The notes: generated from the sequence alone by a model not told the origin. 21,819 nt of DNA from Porphyromonadaceae bacterium UBA4259 (GCA_002396125.1 DGWL01000053.1:1-21819); one strand, 5' to 3'; positions 1 to 8,078 are shown, numbered from the stretch's first letter. Numbers and translations are program-made.

Positions 1-243
1 GGAGATAATGTCGGAGACGTGTCGGAGACAAAACTCACTGAGCGTCAACAGAAAATCCTCAATCTCATCAAAGAATCTCCGACAATAACAGGCAGACAAA
101 TGTCGGAGACTTTGTCGGTGAGCCAACGCACCATCGAACGCGACCTCTCTGCAATGCAGAAGAAAGGTATTCTGAAGCATGAAGGCAAGGATAATGATGG
201 TATCTGGATAATCTCTTTGGAGGCAAATATACGCAGACAATAG
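1..243 (+). CDS. C-terminal end of an AlbA/RecG-like DNA-binding regulator (partial)
   Basis: The reading frame is open to the left edge, so this is the 3' end of a longer gene; the GTG at 19 is probably internal. The visible 80 residues begin with a Gly/Asp/Val/Glu linker encoded by short imperfect repeats of gtcggaga, followed by a winged helix-turn-helix (LTERQQKILNLI, then VSQRTIERDLSAMQKKG as the recognition region, ending in GIWII). This linker plus wHTH arrangement is typical of the C-terminus of the Bacteroidetes 'putative DNA-binding domain' proteins that have an N-terminal AlbA_2 (Schlafen-like) domain and are often annotated as RecG-like helicases or transcriptional regulators. The N-terminal domain is outside the window, so the family call is inferred. 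It ends with TAG 57 bases before the first in-frame codon of the next open frame. Confidence 0.7.
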   Translation, partial: GDNVGDVSETKLTERQQKILNLIKESPTITGRQMSETLSVSQRTIERDLSAMQKKGILKHEGKDNDGIWIISLEANIRRQ

Positions 244-416
244 ATACTTATTGATTATAAAATAATGAAATCTCTGGATAGACAGCAAGAGCTGGGTGGA
301 TGGGCAGAATGTTAAAGAGATTTCCAAAAGTCCTTACTGCGGGACATAGGTTGAATTTCTCGATTTCTGTTACACTAATTCCCTTGCAACAAAATGTTTT
401 AATTGTTGTGAAAAAA

Positions 417-1676
417 ATGGTACATAATATATACATAAAATGTAATACCTGTGGAACTCCTATTAGGTTGAGGATTCAGCTGGATGGGAGTATATATAAG
501 TATGATTTGCCTATTCACGTTTGTTGTCCCAATCCGAATTGTGGTGATGAGTTCGATTGCCATTTCAATCATAAGCAAGGAGTATTGCCTAAATGGTTCG
601 TTGCATCTGAAGAGGACATGCCTAACTACTCAATAAGTTACTCACCGCAACTGCCTATATTTTCGAACATTAAATATGGAGTGGGGCAAGCATTCATGTT
701 AACACCTTTCATAGCTCTTGGTACCTTTTATACTCTACCTAAAATATCTCATTTTGGTGCGTATATGCAAACAATACTCGAAGAGGTGTACCCCTATCGT
801 ACTTTGCTGAAGGAGTTGATTCCTATACTAAAGAAGGGGAATGTGATGGCATTTCAGAAGAAGATGATGAAGATAATGGAGTTGGAAAATAACAAACGTG
901 ATCTATCTTCGGTCAAAGAATGTCATGATGTCTATACTGATTTCGTTGCGTCGTTAAGAAGAAGTTTCTCTTCTCCTGAGTACGAAAGCAATGTTTCTGG
1001 AGTTGTATTAGAGAAATGTATTCACTCAATACGTTCGCATTCCAAAGAAGAAACTCAGGCACTTATGGATGTTGTTAAGCGAACGACAAATATCCAAAAG
1101 TGGAAGGAAGATGCTATGCGCTATTTGGGCTCGTTCCTAGAACATTCAGAAAAGTATTATCCAGTGATGTTCTTTATTCAAGTGGGTGATATAACTATAC
1201 CCCATACTATTGATTTCATGATAGACACCATCGATGTTGATTCGGTACATGCTGATTTTAGTAAGTCATTTAACTTGTTAAACGATATGTTGCTGTTGCC
1301 AGTTGGTTTGTGTAATATGGATTTAACTGAAGATTTTAACATCTTCCCAAATGCTACTACAGGTATGAAAGGAATCAATGGATTATCGGAATTTGCTAAA
1401 CTTCCAGATGGATTAAAGATTGAGAAATTAAGAGATTACGGTGTAATAGAAAAGTATCTTGCAAATTATTTTAACTCGCACGTTAGAAACGGAATAGCAC
1501 ACGAAAATACTATTTTTTATACAGATACACAGATGGTAGAGTACTATTATAAGATGAATGACGATGAAACGCACGAAGATTACCGATTAATAGATGTGGC
1601 AATCATGACATTTGTCAACACTCTGCATGTAATGGAATTGTTTGTACTACTAAATACATTATCAAATAAGCTATGA
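417..1676 (+). CDS. Zinc-ribbon plus HEPN-motif protein, probable RNase-type accessory or defence protein
   Basis: The frame is open from an ATG at 300, but I start it at the ATG at 417 (419 residues), because the 39 upstream residues look non-coding and the protein then opens directly with a zinc ribbon. C9 and C12 (CNTCG) pair with C37 and C42 (CPNPNC), with another Cys at 47. Most of the chain is alpha-helical with no recognised domain. Near the C-terminus R357 to H362 (RNGIAH) is an R-x4-H motif of the kind that forms the active site of HEPN ribonucleases. HEPN proteins are common in toxin-antitoxin, abortive-infection and other RNA-targeting systems; a role here is inference. The stop overlaps the start of the next gene in an ATGA, so the two are translationally coupled. 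Base composition is AT-rich compared with the genes beyond 4500, which suggests acquisition by transfer. I do not recognise a named family. Confidence 0.6.
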   Translation: MVHNIYIKCNTCGTPIRLRIQLDGSIYKYDLPIHVCCPNPNCGDEFDCHFNHKQGVLPKWFVASEEDMPNYSISYSPQLPIFSNIKYGVGQAFMLTPFIALGTFYTLPKISHFGAYMQTILEEVYPYRTLLKELIPILKKGNVMAFQKKMMKIMELENNKRDLSSVKECHDVYTDFVASLRRSFSSPEYESNVSGVVLEKCIHSIRSHSKEETQALMDVVKRTTNIQKWKEDAMRYLGSFLEHSEKYYPVMFFIQVGDITIPHTIDFMIDTIDVDSVHADFSKSFNLLNDMLLLPVGLCNMDLTEDFNIFPNATTGMKGINGLSEFAKLPDGLKIEKLRDYGVIEKYLANYFNSHVRNGIAHENTIFYTDTQMVEYYYKMNDDETHEDYRLIDVAIMTFVNTLHVMELFVLLNTLSNKL

Positions 1677-2659
1677 CAATAGATGAAGTAATACTGGGAA
1701 GACAGATTACTCTCAATAATAACTGGCCTGAAATCACCGATATTGAGACAGAGGCCATGAATTATGTTAGGGAGCGTTTAGCAGATAGAGGACTTAAGCA
1801 GATATTAGCCACTGTCAAGATAGATAAAACGACTGCTTTTGCTGCACTTGTTTCAGATAAACAGTTGGCAAAGATATTTTCATCTTTTCTGGATGTATAT
1901 GACTCTTTGCCATATCATCCAGATTTGGCGTTTGTTGCTGCGTGGAGATCTTTGGAGTATACTATCAGGGTATATGCTGATAGAGCCTGGGGATATAAGG
2001 AAGACAAACCTCTTCATGATATTTTCCGAAAAATCAGTTCGGAAGTTGTAGAGTCTTTGATTAATAAAGAAGCCGATCTAAAAGATACATTTGAATATCT
2101 CGTAAGCAATACATCTATTTCCGCAGCACGATATACAACCGTTCGATTGTTTTATGCAAAGCAATTATCTGTAGCACCTCACATCAAATTTGTACGTGAA
2201 AGAATAGAAAAAGTTCTTTCAAAGGATATGCTTGAAGTCATTAAAAAGGTCTATATGGATGAAGAAGGGCGTATGGATACAAAAAATGTAATAGATGTTG
2301 CACGAAGGCTTGTCAGATTGCTTAATGGTCAGGACTTTCAAATAGGCGAAACTTCTTACAAACCAATACCACTATGCGATAGAATTGAGTTACTTATTAG
2401 TGGAATACTGTATACTAGTAGGTGCGAGAGATTTCACGGGGACATATACTCGCCATTAAAGAGCAGTAAGACAACCTTGCTGACTTATTATGATTATTAT
2501 TTTCTTACGTTAACATCAATGTTTTTTTTCTGGGTTACATTTTACAAACTCATAGAGCGGAACGGCGATGATCAATGTATTAAGTTTTCTAACTTAAAGG
2601 AGTCCGTGATTACGACCATAGATCGAATGAACGATATATTATCAAACAAACAGAAATAG
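1673..2659 (+). CDS. HEPN-like protein with RFHG motif, second gene of the pair
   Basis: The protein has 328 residues, is mostly helical and has no signal peptide. The start ATG overlaps the stop of the preceding gene by four bases. Residues 250-256 read RCERFHG, giving R250-x4-H255; this Arg-rich RFHG signature followed by SPLKSSK and a hydrophobic helix (about 270-300) resembles a group of Bacteroidetes HEPN-like hypothetical proteins. An earlier conserved-looking stretch (YHPDLAFVAAWRSLEY, about 82-97) could form the other side of the helical bundle. With its partner it makes a two-gene unit in which both products carry a possible RNase motif. The stop is TAG, and an ATG follows in the same frame only three bases later, opening the decayed gene at 2663. 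Function is not established. Confidence 0.55.
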   Translation: MTIDEVILGRQITLNNNWPEITDIETEAMNYVRERLADRGLKQILATVKIDKTTAFAALVSDKQLAKIFSSFLDVYDSLPYHPDLAFVAAWRSLEYTIRVYADRAWGYKEDKPLHDIFRKISSEVVESLINKEADLKDTFEYLVSNTSISAARYTTVRLFYAKQLSVAPHIKFVRERIEKVLSKDMLEVIKKVYMDEEGRMDTKNVIDVARRLVRLLNGQDFQIGETSYKPIPLCDRIELLISGILYTSRCERFHGDIYSPLKSSKTTLLTYYDYYFLTLTSMFFFWVTFYKLIERNGDDQCIKFSNLKESVITTIDRMNDILSNKQK

Positions 2660-2662
2660 CCT

Positions 2663-3205
2663 ATGTTTGAAAGAGCAAAATTCCATTCTCTCCATGACCT
2701 AGGTAATACAATGAAACTGCTTAGAGTACAAAAAGTTCTAGATGCGTATAACCCTGGATTAAATTACGATAATGTTAATGATGTTTAGGAGATATATAAT
2801 GCTAAGTTGTTTATTGATAACGGATTTGCATTGAAGGCTTGGGATGATACAACAATAGCAACTTATGAAAATAGACGAGGATTTAAGCATAAATGCGTTT
2901 TTGAATGCTCAACTTGAGAATAATAACGGTGCTGATATTCATATTATGATGCCTAGACAACAATATGGATGACGGCAATAATAACGATAGAGATACTTCA
3001 TCTTAGTTGGGTTTACTTATGCAAAGTGAGCAATATCCTCAGCCATAGGAAATCCTAAATGCATCTGTTGTGGCTGTAGATAGCGCATTAAATAAAGTGA
3101 ATAATTCGTGATGAGTATCTTAGTTGGTGTCTGATACGTAGTTCTGCATGGCAAGCAGCGACCTTCCGAGAGGTCCTCAATTACGAAATAGACATTATTG
3201 AATAA
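2663..3205 (+). pseudogene. Decayed third gene of the HEPN operon
   Basis: Coding-like sequence continues through this stretch but no frame stays open. Segment A runs from the ATG at 2663 with an in-frame TAG at 2786. Segment B is in the next frame from about 2865 to the TGA at 2970. Segment C is in the third frame from about 2955 to the TGA at 3109, with TAGs at 3004 and 3046. Segment D returns to the first frame, from about 3110 to the TAA at 3203. Joined, they would give a soluble protein of about 180 residues of no known family. All three internal nonsense codons are TAG and lie where Gln would fit (for example between NDV and EIYNAK), as expected for CAG to TAG changes. Each frame change is in the same direction. 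The most likely reading is a dead gene once cotranscribed with the two upstream genes. Confidence 0.5.
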
Positions 3206-3334
3206 TAGCGATTGCAGTTGCCAGTTGAATTCGCGGAGGCATAAATAACGTTAAAAATGTTAAATCTTTATTTTTTTCGTCTTCAATAGAATCTGTGCCA
3301 TCATCTTTCTACTGTTTTAATCAGAATATATTGA

Positions 3335-4162
3335 GTAACAGCGGGTTGCAAATACTATAACTGCAGCAACTTAACAAAAATAACCATCCCCAACTCTGTG
3401 ACGTTTATGGGCACCAAAGTCTTCCGTGATTGCACTGGCTTGACATCGGTGACCATACCCAACTCGGTGAAGTGGATTGGCGTAGAAGCCTTCTACGGTT
3501 GCACTGGCTTGAGCGAGGTGACCATACCCAACTCAGTGAATGAGGTTGGCGAAAAAGCCCTTTATGGTTGCACTGGCTTGACCTCATTGACCATCCCCAA
3601 CTCGGTAACGACGATTGGCGACTATGCCTTCAGTGGTTGCAGTGGCTTGAGCTCTATAGTAGTAGAAAATGGAAACCCCAGATATGATTCACGCGACAAT
3701 TGCAATGCAATAATAGATACTTGGAGCAATACTCTTATTACGGGATGCAAGGGCTCTTTTATCCCCAACTCGGTGACCACGATTGGCAAAGAAGCCTTCT
3801 GGTTTTGCTATGGCTTGACCTCAATCAAAAGTAAAATCTTAAATCCAGATAAAGTCACAATGTATTCTTATGTGCTTTCTGGGATCAATAAAAGCAATTG
3901 TTCTTTATTTGTGCCTCAGGGCACAAAGGATGTCTATCAAGCTACACCGCAGTGGAGCGATTTTGTCAATATAGTCGAGGTGCCATTTGCTTCTGGCGAT
4001 GTGAACTATGATGATATTTGCAACAGTGCCGATGTCACGGCTCTTTACAAGTCAATTCTAAATAACGACGACAGCATGATTGTCAATGGCGACCAAAATG
4101 GTGACGGCATCGTCAACAGCGCCGACGTGACAGCGGTCTACAAAATCATCCTGGGCAATTAA
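3335..4162 (+). pseudogene. BspA-like leucine-rich-repeat surface protein with C-terminal dockerin-like module, 5'-truncated
   Basis: The frame opens after a TGA at 3332, but LRR-like coding is already present before any start codon (CSNLTKITIPNSV at 3362), so the 5' end of the gene, with its signal peptide, is missing. The first possible start is GTG at 3398. Four 23-residue repeats of the BspA/TpLRR (LRR_5) type follow, with consensus C-TGLT-VTIPNSV--IG--AFYG, then a diverged repeat region and a VPQGTKDVYQATPQW segment typical of these proteins. Residues encoded from about 3998 form a dockerin-like module with two Ca-loop repeats (GDVNYDDICNSADVTALY and GDQNGDGIVNSADVTAVY). Intact relatives are secreted or cell-surface adhesion proteins. 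Bases 3206-3334 contain no gene I can identify. Translation from GTG 3398 into a cytoplasmic fragment is possible but unlikely to be functional. Confidence 0.7.
3362..3637 (+). repeat. Four tandem 69-bp LRR-encoding repeats
   Basis: Units begin at 3362, 3431, 3500 and 3569, each opening with a TGC codon and containing the sequence accatmcccaactc. They encode 23-residue leucine-rich repeats. The strong nucleotide similarity between units would favour repeat-number change by recombination. Confidence 0.85.
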
Positions 4163-4183
4163 AATTATCATTTCATAACCATC

Positions 4184-4220
4184 AAAACCACTTGGAAACG
4201 CAACTTTTCCAAGTGGTTTT
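4184..4220 (+). terminator. Strong intrinsic terminator after the LRR gene
   Basis: A perfect 15-bp inverted repeat (4184-4198 with 4206-4220) encloses a 7-base loop. The right arm ends in TTTT. It lies 22 bases after the LRR stop codon. Because the arms carry A- and T-runs it could also stop transcription from the other side. Confidence 0.85.
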
Positions 4221-4262
4221 GTCGCGTAATATAATTTCTTGATATAACTCCATTATAAAGTT

Positions 4263-4497
4263 CTCCGAAATAAAAATAAATTTCCCTCCGCATTTATTTT
4301 GTTTTTCTCTCGCCTTGCACTATTTTTAGATAAAATAGGCTGCGGCTCCGAAATAAAAATAAATTTCCCTCCGCATTTATTTTGTTTTTCACTCGCCTTG
4401 CACTATTTTTAGATAAAATAGGCTGCGGCTCCGAAATAAAAATAAATTCCTCCGCATTTATTTTGTTTTTCACTCGCCTTGCACTATTTTTGCACTT
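4263..4497 (+). repeat. 83-bp tandem triplication upstream of the GSCFA gene
   Basis: Copies start with ctccgaaataaaaataaat at 4263, 4346 and 4429, exactly 83 bases apart. Copies 1 and 2 are nearly identical; copy 3 has lost two bases (near 4448) and diverges after about 4491. Each copy contains ttttgttttt, then ctcgccttgcactattttt, that is, a TTTG and a TATTTTT at promoter spacing. Only copy 3 has the full TATTTTTG; copies 1 and 2 have TATTTTTA (4321-4328 and 4404-4411). With the terminator, this fills the gene-free stretch 4163-4512. No protein-coding role is apparent. Confidence 0.85.
4462..4492 (+). promoter_or_regulatory. Bacteroides-type promoter for GSCFA/murF-alr
   Basis: TTTG at 4462-4465 and TATTTTTG at 4485-4492, 19 bases apart, match the Bacteroidetes primary sigma consensus (-33 TTTG, -7 TAnnTTTG). 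Transcription would start near 4499, leaving a leader of only about 13 bases before the ATG at 4513. The promoter is the third copy of the 83-bp repeat. Confidence 0.7.
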
Positions 4498-4512
4498 TAA
4501 AGAAAACTGTTT

Positions 4513-5463
4513 ATGGACTTCAGGACAACGATACACACTCGCGATGGAGAGCATTTCATGCGCCACAGCGACAAGATGATGCTAATTGGGTCGTGCTTCA
4601 GCGACAACATCGGGGCTAAGCTGCGCGACGCAATGATGCAGGTAGAAGTGAACCCCTTTGGCACCGTCTTTAATCCACTGAGCATCGCTGGCGCCATCAA
4701 CAAAATCATTGACAACGAGACGATTGCCGGCGTTGAATTGTTCATGAACAACGGAGTATGGAACTGCTATGACTTTCACTCGCGATTCTCGATGTCGAGC
4801 AAGGACGCAGCCCTGGAGCGCATGAACCGCAGCATTTCCACCGCCCATGAACATCTGGCACAATGCAAGTCGCTCGTGGTGACGCTGGGCACAGCAGTTG
4901 TGTATCGCCGACGCGACACAGGCGAGGTTGTGAGCAACTGCCACAAGGTGCCACAACATGAGTTCACGCGCAGGCTGGCAAGCGTTGACGAAATCACCGG
5001 CGCTCTCAATGCCACAGTTGAACGCCTGCATGAGTTTAATCCTGAACTCAGGATAATATTTACCGTGAGCCCCATACGCCACATTGCCGACGGCCTGGAG
5101 ATGAACTCGCTGAGCAAGGCTGTGCTGCGCGTGGCAATCAACAATGTTGTGCGCAGCCACAAGGAATGGGTGAGCTATTTCCCCGCTTTTGAAATCGTCA
5201 TCGACGACTTGCGCGACTACCGCTTCTACACTGCCGACATGGTGCATCCCACCGATGTTGCCATCGAGTACATTTGGCAGACGTTCCAAGCCACCTACTT
5301 CGACGACCATTCAACGCAAGCCATTGCCCGCTGCGAACGAGTGAGCAAGCGTCTCAAGCACCGCCCAATGAGCAATAATCCCGAGGTGGTGGAACGCTTC
5401 AACGCCGACACCCAAGCCGTCATTGCCAACCTCAAGAAAGAATATCCCTACATTAATGTATAA
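4513..5463 (+). CDS. GSCFA-domain (SGNH-hydrolase-like) protein
   Basis: A 316-residue protein of the GSCFA family (Pfam PF08885). The family motif is at residues 26-30 as GSCFS, in the place of the SGNH-hydrolase nucleophile block (LIGSCFSDNIG). Other blocks are visible: VTLGTAVVY, FTVSPIRHIADGL, and near the C-terminus ADMVHPTD, which supplies a DxxH pair as in the SGNH block V. There is no signal peptide or membrane segment, so it is probably cytoplasmic. The family is common in Bacteroidetes, and its substrate is unknown to me. The start is set by the promoter and by the conserved N-terminus (FRTTI). It lies 52 bases upstream of murF-alr on the same strand with no terminator between, which suggests cotranscription and perhaps a cell-envelope role. 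Confidence 0.85.
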   Translation: MDFRTTIHTRDGEHFMRHSDKMMLIGSCFSDNIGAKLRDAMMQVEVNPFGTVFNPLSIAGAINKIIDNETIAGVELFMNNGVWNCYDFHSRFSMSSKDAALERMNRSISTAHEHLAQCKSLVVTLGTAVVYRRRDTGEVVSNCHKVPQHEFTRRLASVDEITGALNATVERLHEFNPELRIIFTVSPIRHIADGLEMNSLSKAVLRVAINNVVRSHKEWVSYFPAFEIVIDDLRDYRFYTADMVHPTDVAIEYIWQTFQATYFDDHSTQAIARCERVSKRLKHRPMSNNPEVVERFNADTQAVIANLKKEYPYINV

Positions 5464-5481
5464 TGCATAATTATAATATTA

Positions 5482-5513
5482 TACTGACAACTGAGAACTG
5501 ATAACTGACAACT
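5482..5513 (+). repeat. Heptamer repeat before murF-alr
   Basis: About four and a half imperfect tandem copies of aactgaN (aactgac, aactgag, aactgat) end three bases before the ATG at 5516. The same heptamer recurs before the LUD gene at 10504-10540. Confidence 0.7.
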
Positions 5514-5515
5514 AT

Positions 5516-7999
5516 ATGAAATACTCCATTCAAGAAATAGCCCAAATCTTGGGAATTGAGACTAGCGAATTGCGTGACAAGGACGCCGAGGTGAGCCTGC
5601 TCTTGACCGATTCACGATCGCTCACCTACCCTGCCGAGACTCTATTCTTCGCCATTGAAACGAGCAACGACGACGGGCATCGCTATGTGCAGCACCTCTA
5701 CAACAAGGGAGTTCGCAACTTTGTCATCGAGTATAGCGGCAACATCGACATCCAGTCGATGCGCGAGGCCAACTTCCTGCGCGTGGAGAATTCGCTCGAC
5801 GCCATGCAGGCCATTGCCACCTATCATCGCCGCCGTTTCAACATTCCCATCATCGGCATCACTGGCAGCCGTGGCAAGACAACAGTCAAGGAGTGGCTCT
5901 ACCAACTCTTGAAGGAGGATTACAATATTGTGCGCTCACCACGCAGCTACAACTCGCAGATTGGTGTGCCACTATCGTTGTGGGACATCGACGACAACGC
6001 CAGCCTGGCAATCATCGAGGCAGGAATCTCCACTACCGGCGAGATGGCTCGACTACAGGCTATGATCAGGCCCACCGTGGGTGTCATCACCAACATCGGC
6101 AACGAGCACAACGACGGCTTTGCCTCGATGGAAGAGAAAGTGGAGGAGAAAGCCAAGATACTCAACAGTTGTGAGTGCATCGTCTATTGCGCCGACGACA
6201 AGCTAGTGGCCGAAACCATTGCGCCCATCCTCTATGTGGCTCAAGAAGTGGCATGGTCACGACAAGACCAGAGTAAAGAACTGGTTATCGACAAGATTGT
6301 GAAACGCGACAACTGGACTCGCATGGAATGCACCCACGCCGGCACAAGCCTGGTGCTCGATGTGCCTTTCACCAGCGAGCGCGACCTCGAGAACGTAACC
6401 ACATGTGTGGCAGTGCTGCTCTACCTGGGCATTAACCACCACACCATTGCCGAGCGTGTGAAACGGCTCACCCCCGTGGGAACCCGCATCAATGTGATTG
6501 AGGGCGTGAACGAGTGTACCATCGTCGCCGACGGCTACACCAGCGACTACAACTCGCTCTCACCGGCACTCGACTTCATGCTGCGTCGCTGCAACCCACA
6601 GCAGCACACTACCGTCATCCTGAGCGATCTCATGCCCGAGTCGTTCCAGGAAGACGAGCTCTATATTCGCGCCAGCGAACTACTCAAGAACAAGGGCATC
6701 ACTCGCCTCATTGGCATCGGCCCCGACATGTGCCGCTTTAGCAAATATTTCCACGCCTCAAGCAACCTATTCTTTGAGTCGACATCGCAGTTTCTTGACA
6801 ACATGAGTCAGGGCGACTTCGACAACGAGACAATCCTTATCAAGGGCGCTCCATCATTTGAATTCAACCAAATAATCGAGATGCTGGAAGTGCGCCTGCA
6901 CCAGACTGTGGAGGAAATCGACCTCAACGCTCTAGCAAGCAACTTCAAGTTCTTCAAGTCACACCTCAACTTCTCAACCAAGACTGTGGCGATGGTAAAG
7001 GCTCAAGGTTACGGAACCGGCTCCTATGAGATTGCCAAGACCCTGCAAGACTGCGGTGCCACCTATCTGGCAGTAGCCGTTCAAGACGAGGGTGTGGAAC
7101 TGCGCAAGGCAGGCATCACGCTCCCCATCATCGTGCTCAACCCGTCAACGGTCAACTACAAGGCTATGTTTGACCGCTACTTGGAGCCCGAGGTCTACAG
7201 CTTGGAGGAAGCGCGGCAACTTATCAAGGAAGGACGCAAATATGGTGCCAAGAACTTCCCTGTGCACATCAAGATCGACAGCGGTATGCATCGCCTGGGA
7301 TTCACCCTTGAGCAGATTCCCGAGCTTGTTGACTTGCTGCTGAATCAGGACGTGATAATCCCCATGAGCGTGTTCTCTCACTTGAGCGTAGCCGATGAGC
7401 CCGAGCAAGACGACTACACCCATGAGCAAGTGGAATACTTTGAAGACTGCGCCACTCAACTGCAAGCCAACTTCTCACACCACATCATGCGACACATTCT
7501 CAACACCACCGGCATTGTGCGATTCCCCGAGTATCAAATGGACATGGTGCGCATTGGTGTGGGGCTCTATGGCATCCGCACCGTCTTCGACGGCAGTGAG
7601 GAAGGATTAATGCCCGTGGCCGAGGTGCGTGCCGTGGTAATCAGCATCAAGCAATGGGAAGCAGGAACCACAGTGGGTTACGGCCGTCGTGGAGTGCTTG
7701 AGCGTGACTCGCGCATCGCTACGGTCTCAATAGGCTATGCCGACGGCATGGACCGCCACTTTGGCAACGGTGCCATCAACGTGTGGGTCAACGGCACACT
7801 ATGCCCCACAGTGGGCAACATCTGCATGGACGCCTGCATGGTCGACGTGACCAATGCCCAGTGCCAAGTGGGCGACAAGATTGAAATCTTCGGTCGTCAC
7901 ATTCCCATTGAGCAGCTTGCTGATGCACGCGGCACCATTCCCTACGAGATACTGACCAGCATCTCGCCTCGCGTCAAGCGCGTCTACTTCCGAGAGTGA
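5516..7999 (+). CDS. murF-alr: Bifunctional UDP-MurNAc-tripeptide:D-Ala-D-Ala ligase / alanine racemase
   Basis: A natural fusion of two enzymes of peptidoglycan precursor synthesis, 827 residues, known from many Bacteroidetes. Residues 1 to about 455 are MurF, which adds D-Ala-D-Ala to UDP-MurNAc-tripeptide using ATP: an N-terminal uridine-binding region (LLLTDSRSL), the P-loop GSRGKTT at 117-123, the NIGNEHNDGF segment and a C-terminal Mur ligase domain. Residues from about 460 are the PLP-dependent alanine racemase that makes D-Ala: VEEIDLNAL, the PLP lysine K495 in MVKAQGYGTG, the VRIGVGLYG segment and the second catalytic base Y741 in SIGYADG. The PLP-lysine context is VKAQGYG rather than the common VKANAYG, a small variation. 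All key residues are present in both halves, so both activities are expected. The product is cytoplasmic. Confidence 0.95.
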   Translation: MKYSIQEIAQILGIETSELRDKDAEVSLLLTDSRSLTYPAETLFFAIETSNDDGHRYVQHLYNKGVRNFVIEYSGNIDIQSMREANFLRVENSLDAMQAIATYHRRRFNIPIIGITGSRGKTTVKEWLYQLLKEDYNIVRSPRSYNSQIGVPLSLWDIDDNASLAIIEAGISTTGEMARLQAMIRPTVGVITNIGNEHNDGFASMEEKVEEKAKILNSCECIVYCADDKLVAETIAPILYVAQEVAWSRQDQSKELVIDKIVKRDNWTRMECTHAGTSLVLDVPFTSERDLENVTTCVAVLLYLGINHHTIAERVKRLTPVGTRINVIEGVNECTIVADGYTSDYNSLSPALDFMLRRCNPQQHTTVILSDLMPESFQEDELYIRASELLKNKGITRLIGIGPDMCRFSKYFHASSNLFFESTSQFLDNMSQGDFDNETILIKGAPSFEFNQIIEMLEVRLHQTVEEIDLNALASNFKFFKSHLNFSTKTVAMVKAQGYGTGSYEIAKTLQDCGATYLAVAVQDEGVELRKAGITLPIIVLNPSTVNYKAMFDRYLEPEVYSLEEARQLIKEGRKYGAKNFPVHIKIDSGMHRLGFTLEQIPELVDLLLNQDVIIPMSVFSHLSVADEPEQDDYTHEQVEYFEDCATQLQANFSHHIMRHILNTTGIVRFPEYQMDMVRIGVGLYGIRTVFDGSEEGLMPVAEVRAVVISIKQWEAGTTVGYGRRGVLERDSRIATVSIGYADGMDRHFGNGAINVWVNGTLCPTVGNICMDACMVDVTNAQCQVGDKIEIFGRHIPIEQLADARGTIPYEILTSISPRVKRVYFRE

Positions 8000-8078
8000 G
8001 GCGTCACCACTTTTCTATCAAAAAAATCCTTGTGAGAGATTTCGTCAAGAAAAGAGTGAATAGCTAAAGAATTATTTG

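Noticed and set aside
300..416. N-terminal extension of the zinc-ribbon/HEPN gene from the ATG at 300
   Set aside because: The residues lack family-like features and precede the zinc ribbon; the ATG at 417 is a better start. Another frame here gives short protein-like text, so some decayed sequence may lie here, but I could not identify it.
2663..2917. Active gene with TAG read as glutamine
   Set aside because: The frame shifts further along and the CAG codons in neighbouring genes make decay the simpler explanation, although the pattern is recorded as a finding.
4263..4497. Possible CRISPR array or small-RNA repeat cluster
   Set aside because: Three head-to-tail 83-bp copies without unique spacers are a tandem duplication, not a repeat-spacer array.
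4582..5310. Long - strand open frame opposite the GSCFA gene
   Set aside because: It is a shadow of a GC-rich coding gene; the + strand product has recognisable family motifs and this one has none.
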